Positions 39,296 to 47,426 of a DNA stretch of 64,000 nucleotides are shown piece by piece. The stretch spans positions 1 to 64,000 of the forward strand of contig JACKAT010000019.1 of assembly GCA_020634935.1 (NCBI GenBank). Direction: 5' to 3'. This DNA is from Anaerolineales bacterium. Its GTDB lineage: Bacteria; Chloroflexota; Anaerolineae; 4572-78; J111. Numbering within the stretch: position 1 is the stretch's first letter; each line of letters begins with the position of its first letter. The notes beneath the pieces are model-generated. The model ran no database searches. It was not told the origin of the DNA and saw only the letters and a program-made list of their open reading frames with translations. A program made the translations under genes and the position numbers.

Positions 39296-41284
39296 CTACA
39301 AGCGAAAACGTTTCAGGGCGTGATAGCATAACGCGGTCGTAACCGAATTACTGGCGTACCAGGTTGCCAATTCCCCGCGAGTGGGCGTACCGTAGAGGGG
39401 TTCGCCAGGCCAGCAGCCATCGTAGCGCTGCGTTTTGGTTAGGATGGTGATCCAGTCCGCCTTAAAAAGCGCCTTCACCTCATCCGGTGCGCCTGCCGAC
39501 AGGCAAACAAGTGATAGCAAGGCGGCATCTTGCGGCGTCACGTGATATCGTTGAACCTCTTCTTTGAAACGCTCGGTCAGGATTTGCGCGGCGGCGGGCC
39601 GATTTCGCGCCAAACCAACCCGCATCGACTGCGCCGGCAAGTGGGCCATCAACTCAAAAATAATCCAGATGGTGTAAAGCGGCTTATAATGCCAGCCGGC
39701 TCCAACGCCCTTTTGACTGATGTCATTGAATAGGTTATCCGCGCATTTGTCAATTAGGGGCTGATACCGGCTCCGATCATAACTCATCAGCCCCAACAGC
39801 GCATTGGCCGAGACAGCAGCGCAGGTGTTACCCCACAACGACACGAAACGAGTTGAGTCTGGTTCTGCCCCGGTTACTAACCATACCGGAATTTCCCCTG
39901 CGGGCGATATCCGTGCGGCCAGCAGTTCGGCCGGCGCTTGCAGCATAGCTCGATGGCGCTCCGGTTGGGGGGAATAGGGCAGTAGGCGCAACGCCAGCCC
40001 TACGTCATCGGCGTCCGGCGGTAGGTGATCGTGATTGTAGTAGCGAAAACCGGTAGCGGCCAGCGTCTCGAACACCATGTCGATGGACTGGGCCATGTTA
40101 TGACCGTACCGGCTGAGAATTTCGGTAATGAAGCCGGCCGGAAAGGCCCGGCCAATCATCTCTGGCACGTTGAACACGCCCCGCCGTTGAACTTCCCAAC
40201 TCTCCCGAAACGAGATGTCAGCCAGCAAATACCCCTCCGCCATCTCGATCACCTTGGGCAGGGTCTCGACAAACGGGGCAAACATCGGCCGGCGCGGTTT
40301 TTCAGCCTCGCCCACCGGTTTTTTCAATTGGGGTTTGAGAGAAAACAGATCGACGACGTCCCTAACCTGATTTTCAACGACAGGGCAGTATTCAACCAAT
40401 GTCGGCAGGTTGAGCGATTGAGCCAGTTCGCGGGCCGACGTCAGTTGGCCGGTACAGATTTGTTCAATCTGGCTCATAACGCCGGTCAAAACCAACGCCC
40501 CCAAGATTTGCTCAGGCAGCGGCGCCTGATGAGGATCGAGCCCGGCGGCCTCGAGTGTTTTTAGAATGGGATACGTATATCGCTGTCGAGTCAGATCCCG
40601 GCGGATCGTCGAGATGTCGCGCAGCAACTGCCAGACGAAATTAAGGTGATCGACCAGCCGGCTCAATAATGGCACATCCTCTGCCCGGCCCAGCGCCATC
40701 GCCGCACCGATGATCGGCAGTTGGGTAAAGGCCAGTCGCCGGGGTAGGATTGCCCCAGCCTCTTCGTCGAGCAGCAATTTAGCCAGGTTGGAGTTAGACG
40801 TATCGGCCAGCGTGGCCTCGGCATAGTCATTCCAACCCAATTGATGGTATCGCCAAAAAGCGTCCGTTCCGGGGAAAATTCCCATAAGATGCCGATCAGC
40901 CTGTTGACGGAGACTTTGGGCCAAAAAAAGATAGGTTTGATCGAAGTTCGTTCCTTCATCTAAAATTGCTTCTTGAGCGTATACCGCCGCAAAATTGAAA
41001 ACCGCCGTCAAAAAAAGCGATTTCTCAAGCGGTTCTCTATCGCCTAATGTGGCCGATTGCCAGTCGTCAATTAACCAAAAGTGAAGGTAAAGACAAGGAT
41101 GATCATGCTCGCGACTGAGAATGTCGCTAAACTGGCCGGTTTCGGCATAGAAGGTCGCCAGGTTGTTTTGGAGTAGAATCCCTTGCTGAAACAACGTCGG
41201 GGGTAAGCCGGTAAAAAATTTTTCAATCTCAGGCCAAAAGTGATTTCGCCGGGATTGGTAACGGGCGATCAGATTCATCGTCAT
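39296..41284 (-). CDS. class I isoprenoid-synthase-like protein with C-terminal cyclase-like domain
   Basis: About 662 residues. The N-terminal half has the all-helical class I prenyl-synthase layout: a first aspartate region LHFWLIDDWQ and a second region HLNFVWQLLRDISTIRRDL followed by TRQRYTYPILKTL, like the G-x-x-x-Q-x-x-D-D and Y-P segment of polyprenyl synthases, but with the DDxxD altered. The C-terminal half ends in RYDGCWPGEPLYGTP and SNSVTTALCYHAL, a QW-like segment of squalene-cyclase-type alpha/alpha barrels. I infer a terpene-related enzyme with two isoprenoid domains. The start may be GTG 41323, ATG 41284 or ATG 41278. Confidence 0.65.
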   Translation of the reverse strand: MTMNLIARYQSRRNHFWPEIEKFFTGLPPTLFQQGILLQNNLATFYAETGQFSDILSREHDHPCLYLHFWLIDDWQSATLGDREPLEKSLFLTAVFNFAAVYAQEAILDEGTNFDQTYLFLAQSLRQQADRHLMGIFPGTDAFWRYHQLGWNDYAEATLADTSNSNLAKLLLDEEAGAILPRRLAFTQLPIIGAAMALGRAEDVPLLSRLVDHLNFVWQLLRDISTIRRDLTRQRYTYPILKTLEAAGLDPHQAPLPEQILGALVLTGVMSQIEQICTGQLTSARELAQSLNLPTLVEYCPVVENQVRDVVDLFSLKPQLKKPVGEAEKPRRPMFAPFVETLPKVIEMAEGYLLADISFRESWEVQRRGVFNVPEMIGRAFPAGFITEILSRYGHNMAQSIDMVFETLAATGFRYYNHDHLPPDADDVGLALRLLPYSPQPERHRAMLQAPAELLAARISPAGEIPVWLVTGAEPDSTRFVSLWGNTCAAVSANALLGLMSYDRSRYQPLIDKCADNLFNDISQKGVGAGWHYKPLYTIWIIFELMAHLPAQSMRVGLARNRPAAAQILTERFKEEVQRYHVTPQDAALLSLVCLSAGAPDEVKALFKADWITILTKTQRYDGCWPGEPLYGTPTRGELATWYASNSVTTALCYHALKRFRL

Positions 41285-41411
41285 GCGTCTCAAAATATAC
41301 GAAGGTAGATTGACCCGCTTCACGTTCTACGCTGCCGGTCTTACCGCCAGTATACTACCATAATCCATTCGAGTCGAGGTTTTCTGAGGCGGTCTAAAAA
41401 ATTTCTCCGCT

Positions 41412-41439
41412 TTGCACCATTGCCCAAGTAGACTACAAT
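41412..41439 (+). promoter_or_regulatory. candidate promoter for the lipoprotein hydrolase gene
   Basis: TTGCAC, 16-base spacer, TACAAT, ending 38 bases before the GTG start. It also argues against the longer reading frame that would begin inside it. Confidence 0.45.
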
Positions 41440-41477
41440 TTAAAGTTGAGATCACGTCAATTAAGGATATTCATCCC

Positions 41478-42578
41478 GTGAAAGAAACTCTCGGCCTCAA
41501 ATTCTTAACGGTTATCACCCTGACCTTATTGCTAACCAACTGTCGATCCGGTCCGCCGCCCGAACCAACAGTTATCGCTGAGCAGCCCGCTCCTTCACCA
41601 ACCTCAACCGCAGCACCCACCCCAACAGCAACCATACCCCCAACCCCGACTATTACCCCAACACCAACCAACACCCCTACTCCCACCATCACTCCCACGC
41701 CGACGCCTCACCCGATGGAACCGTTTACCATCGACGGGCTGCGCGAGCGTGACTATCCCGGCGGGACAATTAACATCCGGTCGGTGCTGACGACGACCAC
41801 GACCTTCACCCGCTACTACATCGATTACCCTAGCGACGATCTGACCATCACCGGCATCATGCAAATCCCCCCCGGCGACGGCCCGTTTCCGGTGGTGGTG
41901 CTCAACCACGGCTATATTCCCCAGTCTCGCTATTGGTCTGGTGCGGACACCTGGCGGGCCGCCGAATATCTCAACGCCCACGGCTATTTGACGCTGGCTT
42001 CAGACTTTCGCACCTGGGGTCAGTCGGATTCCGGCGATAATTTCTTCCGCACCGGTCTGCTGCTCGATGCCCTCAATTTGGTTGGCTCCGTGGCGTCGAT
42101 TCCCCAGGCCGACCCCAATCGCATCGGCATGTGGGGGCACAGTATGGGCGGCGGTGTAGCCACCAAAGCCCTCACCGTTGACCCGCGCATCAAGGCCGCG
42201 GTATTGTACGCCCCGGTCAGCGGCTACGATCCCGAAGTGATCGACCGCTGGGGGGCCGGTATTCGGCGGGAAACGGACGAGCGGCTGGTCGCAGCCTACG
42301 CCGACGCCGTCTACAGCCCTACCTTTCTGGAGCGCACGTCACCCATCAATTACCTGGAATTCGTCACTGCTCCAGTTCAAATCCACATCGGCACAGCCGA
42401 TAGCAGCACCCCGCCGGAGTGGTCGGCCAATTTGAACGAGGCGCTTACTGAAGCCGGTCGGGAGGTTGAATACTTTGTGTATCAAGGTCAGGGGCACGCC
42501 TTTGAAGGTGAAAGCTGGCAGCTTTTCATGGAGCGCGTCACCGACTTTTTCGACCGTCATTTGGGGAGCGCCTTTTAA
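41478..42578 (+). CDS. alpha/beta-hydrolase lipoprotein
   Basis: 366 residues. Lipoprotein signal (LKFLTVITLTLLLTNC, lipobox LLTNC), then about 60 residues of Pro/Thr repeats (TPTITPTPTNTPTPT) as a cell-surface spacer, then an alpha/beta hydrolase with the nucleophile elbow GMWGHSMGGGV, acid in GTADSSTPP and His in GQGHAFEGES. It resembles prolyl oligopeptidase-like or acetyl-xylan esterase-type hydrolases (DLTITGIMQIP start). The GTG start follows TTAAGGA. It leads a compact three-gene set with two membrane genes. Confidence 0.85.
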   Translation: MKETLGLKFLTVITLTLLLTNCRSGPPPEPTVIAEQPAPSPTSTAAPTPTATIPPTPTITPTPTNTPTPTITPTPTPHPMEPFTIDGLRERDYPGGTINIRSVLTTTTTFTRYYIDYPSDDLTITGIMQIPPGDGPFPVVVLNHGYIPQSRYWSGADTWRAAEYLNAHGYLTLASDFRTWGQSDSGDNFFRTGLLLDALNLVGSVASIPQADPNRIGMWGHSMGGGVATKALTVDPRIKAAVLYAPVSGYDPEVIDRWGAGIRRETDERLVAAYADAVYSPTFLERTSPINYLEFVTAPVQIHIGTADSSTPPEWSANLNEALTEAGREVEYFVYQGQGHAFEGESWQLFMERVTDFFDRHLGSAF

Positions 42579-42580
42579 TC

Positions 42581-42967
42581 ATGAGCCATTTTTCTGTTCG
42601 CCTGGGCGGCGGTATGGCCCTGCTGGTCCAAGCCTTTCTGTTGCAATTTCTGTGGACCCCCCATAACACTTTGATAGGTGAAACACCGATCTTTATATCG
42701 ATCACCATTGCTGTTTTCCTGAGCCTGCTGGCCGTACTCGGATTTGTCTTTTTGCGGCCAACCGGCTGGATTCTGGCCATGTTAGTGCAAATGATCTGCC
42801 TGCTGACCGCGCTGTTTATTCGTTTCTCCACCCCGTCGTTCCAGGCGGCTGCTCATTTCACGATGTTGTACAGTATTGGCTTGGTGCTGTACTTAAATGC
42901 TCATGCGGTCCGGTCGGCATTTGAGCGCCGATTTCAAAACGGTCAGCCTGAAGAGGTCAAATTATGA
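42581..42967 (+). CDS. four-helix membrane protein of unknown function
   Basis: 128 residues, nearly all membrane helices: about 7-25, 32-58, 62-84 and 88-108, then a short charged tail (FERRFQNGQPEEVKL). No family is recognised. The start is 2 bases after the hydrolase stop, and the end overlaps the next gene by 4 bases, so the three genes are tightly coupled. Confidence 0.65.
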   Translation: MSHFSVRLGGGMALLVQAFLLQFLWTPHNTLIGETPIFISITIAVFLSLLAVLGFVFLRPTGWILAMLVQMICLLTALFIRFSTPSFQAAAHFTMLYSIGLVLYLNAHAVRSAFERRFQNGQPEEVKL

Positions 42968-44811
42968 GCCCCCAAACCGATCTGGACTTACTACAACGGT
43001 TTGAGCCGATCATCCATTATAACCGAGGGGAAGAGTTCTTCCCCATCGATGTTGCCCGCTACGTGGAGGTGTGTAATCTATGGGTCAAACGCTCTAATAC
43101 CTCCGAAGCCGAATGTTTGACGCCCGCTCAGCAGTTGACTCTCGGCACATTGGCTCAACCTCGCGCCGACCGCTTTGGATCGATCTATTTCCTTAAATTT
43201 GCCGATCCGCTGACGGCAGCCGAACTGGCCTCTTACAAACTCCACGAACTCGCCAATGCTGATCCCACGCAAACCTTCCATGCTGGACGGGGACGGCTAG
43301 CTCGGGTGGGTTATGTCTCACGTTTGGCTCACGCTCTCTTTCAACTTTCGCTGCTGGCTCGCGGCCGGATGCCTGGTGATGCGGCCGCCGCAGCCTCAAT
43401 TGTTTATACCAGCATCCAGGCCAGGCGCGAGGAGTACCGTTACTGCGGCCGGGTTGTCCGTGAGAATGGCTGGATTATATTACAGTACTGGTTTCTATAT
43501 GCCTTCAATAATTGGCGGAGCGGCTTCTACGGTATGAACGATCACGAAGCCGACTGGGAGATGATCGGTATTTATCTTTCCGATGCGCCTAATAACGGCG
43601 AAGTCACCCCGGAGTGGATCGCGTATGCCTCGCACGATTTTTCCGGCGATGATCTCCGCCGCCATTGGACCGATCCCGAGCTGGAAAAAATCGGCGAGCA
43701 CCCAGTCATTTACGCCGGAGCCGGCTCGCACGCCAGTTATTACAGCGCAGGCGAGTACTTGGTCGAGGTCGAGATCCCGTCGCTGACCCCGCTGCGGCGT
43801 GTTTATGACCGGATGCAAAAATTTTGGGCCGAAAAGCTGCGCCAGTTCTCCGACGAGCCACAACCTGCGGAGGCCATCGAACAGCCTAATTTTTTTCGGC
43901 TGCCTTTCGTCGATTATGCCCGGGGCGACGGGCTATCGATTGGTCCCTGTCAGGGTAAAAGTTGGGCAACGCCGCGCCTGATCAATCAAACCCTGCCCTG
44001 GGTATCGCAGTATCGCGGCTTATGGGGCCGCTACATCTCCGATCCGCTGGCCGGTGAAAACGCGCCCGGCGGGCCAATGTACAACCGCAACGGCTCCGTG
44101 CGCCGCGCCTGGTACGATCCGCTAGGCTGGGCCGGTCTGGATAAGGTGGTGCCCCGTCACCAGGCTCTACGACGCGTTCACGAGCAGCATGCCCATCTGG
44201 CCGTGCGGCAGGCTGAACTGCTGGAACTGATCCATACCAAGAGCGAGCAACTCACCGGGTTGGGGATTGAGGCCGCCGCCGTGCAAATTCGGCCCCACTT
44301 AAAAGAAGTGTACGAGAGCCACCAGAAAAAAATCAAAACCCTATCAGACGAAGTCGATGACCTGCGGGCCGAATTTGCCCAAAACCGGGCCACCCTAGAG
44401 GCTTTTCAACTGTACGCCGACCAACTGGAGCAGGGCGATTTCGGCTCCACCCGCAGCCACATTCGGCGGGCCGCCGCCCCTATCCCGGAGAGCGAACTCC
44501 AAATTGGCCGGCTGCTGGAAGGCTGGGCGGCGGTCAGTATCGGCTTGATGCTAATCAGTTTGGTCGGGCTGGTTATTTTGGCCCCGCAGAACTGGTTCAT
44601 CGGCATCATCTCGATTGTCATCCTCTTCATTGTGATCGAGTCCACCTTCCGCCGGCGGCTCTACAAGCTGATCACCAACGTGACAATTAGCTTGGCCATC
44701 TTCGCCGCTGTCGTCTTGATTTTCGATTTCTTCCCGTGGATTGCGGTGGTAGTGGCGCTAGTGGCCGGGGGATATTTGGTTTGGCAGAACTTGCGGGAAT
44801 TGTGGAGCTAG
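42964..44811 (+). CDS. Vps62-like protein with C-terminal membrane helices
   Basis: 615 residues. Residues about 1-400 resemble the VPS62 family: FEPIIHYNRGEEFFPIDVARY at the N-terminus, MNDHEADWEMIGIYL, and GEHPVIYAGAGSHASYYSAGEYLVEVE. About 400-500 is a coiled coil (QAELLELIHTKSEQLTGLG, KIKTLSDEVDDLRAEFAQNR). From about 525 come three membrane helices to the end. Vps62 proteins are fungal/plant and bacterial proteins of unclear role, perhaps lectin-like. The link to a surface hydrolase hints at an envelope job. Confidence 0.65.
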   Translation: MSPQTDLDLLQRFEPIIHYNRGEEFFPIDVARYVEVCNLWVKRSNTSEAECLTPAQQLTLGTLAQPRADRFGSIYFLKFADPLTAAELASYKLHELANADPTQTFHAGRGRLARVGYVSRLAHALFQLSLLARGRMPGDAAAAASIVYTSIQARREEYRYCGRVVRENGWIILQYWFLYAFNNWRSGFYGMNDHEADWEMIGIYLSDAPNNGEVTPEWIAYASHDFSGDDLRRHWTDPELEKIGEHPVIYAGAGSHASYYSAGEYLVEVEIPSLTPLRRVYDRMQKFWAEKLRQFSDEPQPAEAIEQPNFFRLPFVDYARGDGLSIGPCQGKSWATPRLINQTLPWVSQYRGLWGRYISDPLAGENAPGGPMYNRNGSVRRAWYDPLGWAGLDKVVPRHQALRRVHEQHAHLAVRQAELLELIHTKSEQLTGLGIEAAAVQIRPHLKEVYESHQKKIKTLSDEVDDLRAEFAQNRATLEAFQLYADQLEQGDFGSTRSHIRRAAAPIPESELQIGRLLEGWAAVSIGLMLISLVGLVILAPQNWFIGIISIVILFIVIESTFRRRLYKLITNVTISLAIFAAVVLIFDFFPWIAVVVALVAGGYLVWQNLRELWS

Positions 44812-44895
44812 AGGAATGGGGAATGAAGAATGGAGAATCAGCGGCGGTAGTAGACGGTAAACCCAATTATGATAAGTAAAGCGTGTCTCATCATG

Positions 44896-45052
44896 TGTCA
44901 TTTCGCAGCGTTAGCGGCGAAATCCCTCAGACAAAACCAGAACCGGAAGGGGCGATTGGACCGAATTCAACCCCAATATAGAGATTTACCAACCGCTTGG
45001 CCCTTAAACCAAAGGCTTCAGGGATTTCTCCGCCTGCGGCTCCGAAATGACA
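44896..45052. repeat. TGTCATTTCG palindromic element
   Basis: Left arm 44896-44931 (TGTCATTTCGCAGCGTTAG then CGGCGAAATCCCT) pairs with right arm 45015-45052 (AGGGATTTCTCCGCC then GGCTCCGAAATGACA). Elements with these TGTCATTTCG ends occur in many unrelated bacterial genomes. About 80 bases of unpaired interior. Confidence 0.6.
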
Positions 45053-45099
45053 TGCGATGTGATTGCCTATCAAAACTAAAACTTTGTTGACGCTCTATT

Positions 45100-45242
45100 A
45101 GGAACCATTCGGCGGCGGTACGGACCGTTCGGCGCTTGGTACAGACCATTCGGCGGCGGTAGGAACCGTTCGGCGATGGTAGGAACCGTTCGGCGGCGGT
45201 AGGAATCGTCCGGCGCTTGGTAGGAACCGTTCGGCGGATGGG
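45100..45242. repeat. tandem repeat of 20-21 bp (GGAACCGTTCGGCGGCGGTA)
   Basis: Seven consecutive units of AGGAACCGTTCGGCGGCGGT with single-base changes; three units are 21 bases long. The mix of lengths breaks any single frame, so it is not a coding repeat. It lies between the Vps62-like and DUF2085 genes. Confidence 0.8.
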
Positions 45243-45300
45243 GAAAGGCTTTCGGGGTAATCAAATCAATCGCCCAATCTCTAATCTCTAATCTCCCCAT

Positions 45301-46065
45301 TTACTTCACTGCCCCAATACGCCGCAGCTTGGGTTCGAGCTTAGCCCGAACGGCGGCAAATCGAACGGACAGAAAGGTACACAAAAACCAAATTAGACCC
45401 AACCCGAAAACTACCCCGGTCAGGTTACGCAGCCACCAATTGAGCGTACCGATGGTCGTGCCTTGATAAAACGAGGGCGAAAAAATTCCGCTGGTCAGGG
45501 CAATAGCCCAGGCGTTGCTCGCGCGAAAGCCCGAGCCGCCGTTGTCGCTGATCATGTGACTGATGCCGTCGGTCAGCAGCGGCAGGGCCAGCACCACCAA
45601 CCACACAAAGCTAATTTTGGGCCGCCCCCCGGCCAGCCCCCAGCCCAGTCCCCCCACAACTATCGCGGCAAAAATCGCAATCATCCGATGGTTGAGCGCC
45701 GTTTTATAACCGATCTCGGCATTGCCGGTAAAGGCTTGCAGGTTATGGGGATCGGCCCCAAATTTAAGCAGTTGCTCCAGCGAATAGGTTTGAAATCCGC
45801 CGGATTGGCCGAATAAGAAGTAGGATCGCTGGGGGAGTTGATGATTGTGCGGCGCGAGAAACTCATACACCCATTGCCCGGCTCCGGGCAGCCCGGCCGC
45901 CATAAACACCGGAGCCAAAAAGCCCAAAGCCAAAATAATCCAGGCCAGCAGCACGGCCAGCAGCAGCCAGTAACGGGTTACAAACAAGATAATTTTTTGG
46001 AGGGTGATCACGATGCTCCGAGTGCGGCCCGTGACAACAATGCGGTCGTTTTCAGTGGGTGCCAT
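45301..46065 (-). CDS. DUF2085 membrane protein
   Basis: About 254 residues with roughly five membrane helices. A DUF2085 core includes LAPHNHQLPQRSYFLFG, YKTALNHRMIAIF and LPLLTDGISHMI. His, Cys and Trp arrangement is typical; the function is unknown. A longer frame starts from TTG at 46101, but ATG 46065 begins MAPTENDRIVVTG with a basic segment before the first helix. It stands alone. Confidence 0.75.
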   Translation of the reverse strand: MAPTENDRIVVTGRTRSIVITLQKIILFVTRYWLLLAVLLAWIILALGFLAPVFMAAGLPGAGQWVYEFLAPHNHQLPQRSYFLFGQSGGFQTYSLEQLLKFGADPHNLQAFTGNAEIGYKTALNHRMIAIFAAIVVGGLGWGLAGGRPKISFVWLVVLALPLLTDGISHMISDNGGSGFRASNAWAIALTSGIFSPSFYQGTTIGTLNWWLRNLTGVVFGLGLIWFLCTFLSVRFAAVRAKLEPKLRRIGAVK

Positions 46066-46361
46066 ATTAAAAATAGTAGCCAGATTACCCGAATTAGGCA
46101 AAAGCGTCGGAACACAAATTTCACAGAAACTAAAAAATTTCTGCGCAACTTCTGCATAATTCTTCTTTAGAATAAAGATAATTCAACAACAAACCATACA
46201 ATCGGCTCGACTCTAAAGGAGTTTGACAGACTCACTGAAGACGAGGCCGGTGATGAAAATTTGTTTCACCCTCACCCCGTCGCTGACGCGACTCCCCTCG
46301 CCCTGAGGGCGAGGAGTTGGGGGTGAGGGGGGTTCAGGAGATTAGTTCAAAGGAGATTCTC

Positions 46362-47348
46362 GTGCAACGTTTACTCACGAAAAAATGGTTAATCATCGGC
46401 GGCGTTGTGGGGACGCTGGCTCTGGTTGGCGTCCTGGCGATGGGCGCCATAGCCCTGGCTCAGGGTTTTCCGGGCCGAGCCGGCTTCGGGCCGCGAGCCT
46501 TCGCCTTTCGAGGCCAACCCGGCGACGACTTCTTTTTCGACGGCCCCCGCGAGTTCGGCTTCTTTCAGGAAGGACCGGGTCGCGGTCATAAAGGCCCTCA
46601 TGGCGGTGTGGCCGGCGAAGTGACCGCCATCGACGGCAGCACCCTAACCGTCGCCGATCGCGATGGCCAATCGATCACGGTTAATACGACCGAGGACACC
46701 CCGGTTTTCCTGGTTGAAACCGGCAGCGAAGGCAGTATCAGCGATATTCAAGTCAGCAGCAATATTGGCGTTCGCGGCCAGCGAAATGACGACGGATCGG
46801 TCGAGGCGCGTGGGGTAACGGTGATGCCGGCCGGCGACATGGCCGGCGGTCGCGTCACCAACATCGACGGCGGACAAATTACCGTCGACAATCCCCGTGA
46901 CCAAACAACTACCATTATTACCACCGACGACAAGACCACCTTCCGGCTGGATCGCGATAGCGAGGCCGGTTCGATCGCGGACGTCACCACTGCCAGCGCC
47001 GTAATGGCCTTTGGAGAAACCCAAAGCGATGGTTCGCTGGCTGCTCGACTGGTTTTGGTCCACGAACACCCCATGAAGGACGGCGAGCGTGGACCGCAGC
47101 AAGGCTTTCACGGTGGTGAGGTCTCTGCCATCGACGGCGCGAAGTTGACTGTTAAAGATCGCAACGGTGATGACATCACCGTCGTCACCGACGACTCAAC
47201 CGAATATCGTACCCGTGACGGATCAGACGTTTCCTTTAAGAGTATTGAAGTCGGCAGTCGCATCGCGGTCAAAGGCCAGCCGGTAGAAGATCAAGATAAT
47301 ACGATCAAAGCGGACGTCATCGACATCGTTCAACCCAAAAACCCGTAA
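46362..47348 (+). CDS. secreted or anchored DUF5666-repeat protein
   Basis: 328 residues. N-terminal helix KKWLIIGGVVGTLALVGVLAMGAIALAQG (signal or anchor), a Gly/Phe/Arg-rich stretch (FPGRAGFGPRAFAFRGQ, FFFDGPREFGFF), then three DUF5666 domains of about 70 residues each: VAGEVTAIDGSTLTVADRDG, GGRVTNIDGGQITVDNPRD and GGEVSAIDGAKLTVKDRNG. These OB-like beta folds bind unknown ligands, perhaps metals. The GTG start follows AAAGGAGAT. A terminator follows. Confidence 0.8.
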   Translation: MQRLLTKKWLIIGGVVGTLALVGVLAMGAIALAQGFPGRAGFGPRAFAFRGQPGDDFFFDGPREFGFFQEGPGRGHKGPHGGVAGEVTAIDGSTLTVADRDGQSITVNTTEDTPVFLVETGSEGSISDIQVSSNIGVRGQRNDDGSVEARGVTVMPAGDMAGGRVTNIDGGQITVDNPRDQTTTIITTDDKTTFRLDRDSEAGSIADVTTASAVMAFGETQSDGSLAARLVLVHEHPMKDGERGPQQGFHGGEVSAIDGAKLTVKDRNGDDITVVTDDSTEYRTRDGSDVSFKSIEVGSRIAVKGQPVEDQDNTIKADVIDIVQPKNP

Positions 47349-47390
47349 AGAATACCTCGACTAACACCCGTTTAATCGTTCCCCGCTAGG

Positions 47391-47426
47391 ATAAGACCCC
47401 GCAGTATGATGTGGGGTCTTATTTTA
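47391..47426. terminator. bidirectional terminator
   Basis: Stem ATAAGACCCC / GGGGTCTTAT with a 12-base loop and T-rich flanks, shared by the DUF5666 gene (+) and the hybrid kinase gene (-), whose stop codon overlaps its right edge. Confidence 0.8.

Noticed and set aside
38892..39329. 145-residue minus-strand reading frame
   Set aside because: It is composed of two different intergenic repeats plus the 3' end of the neighbouring gene, and has no ribosome site.
44869..45090. 73-residue plus-strand frame
   Set aside because: It lies over the TGTCATTTCG palindromic element.
45076..45300. Minus-strand frame with PNGSYQAP-like repeats
   Set aside because: It is a translation of the 20-21 bp tandem repeat, whose mixed unit length argues against coding.
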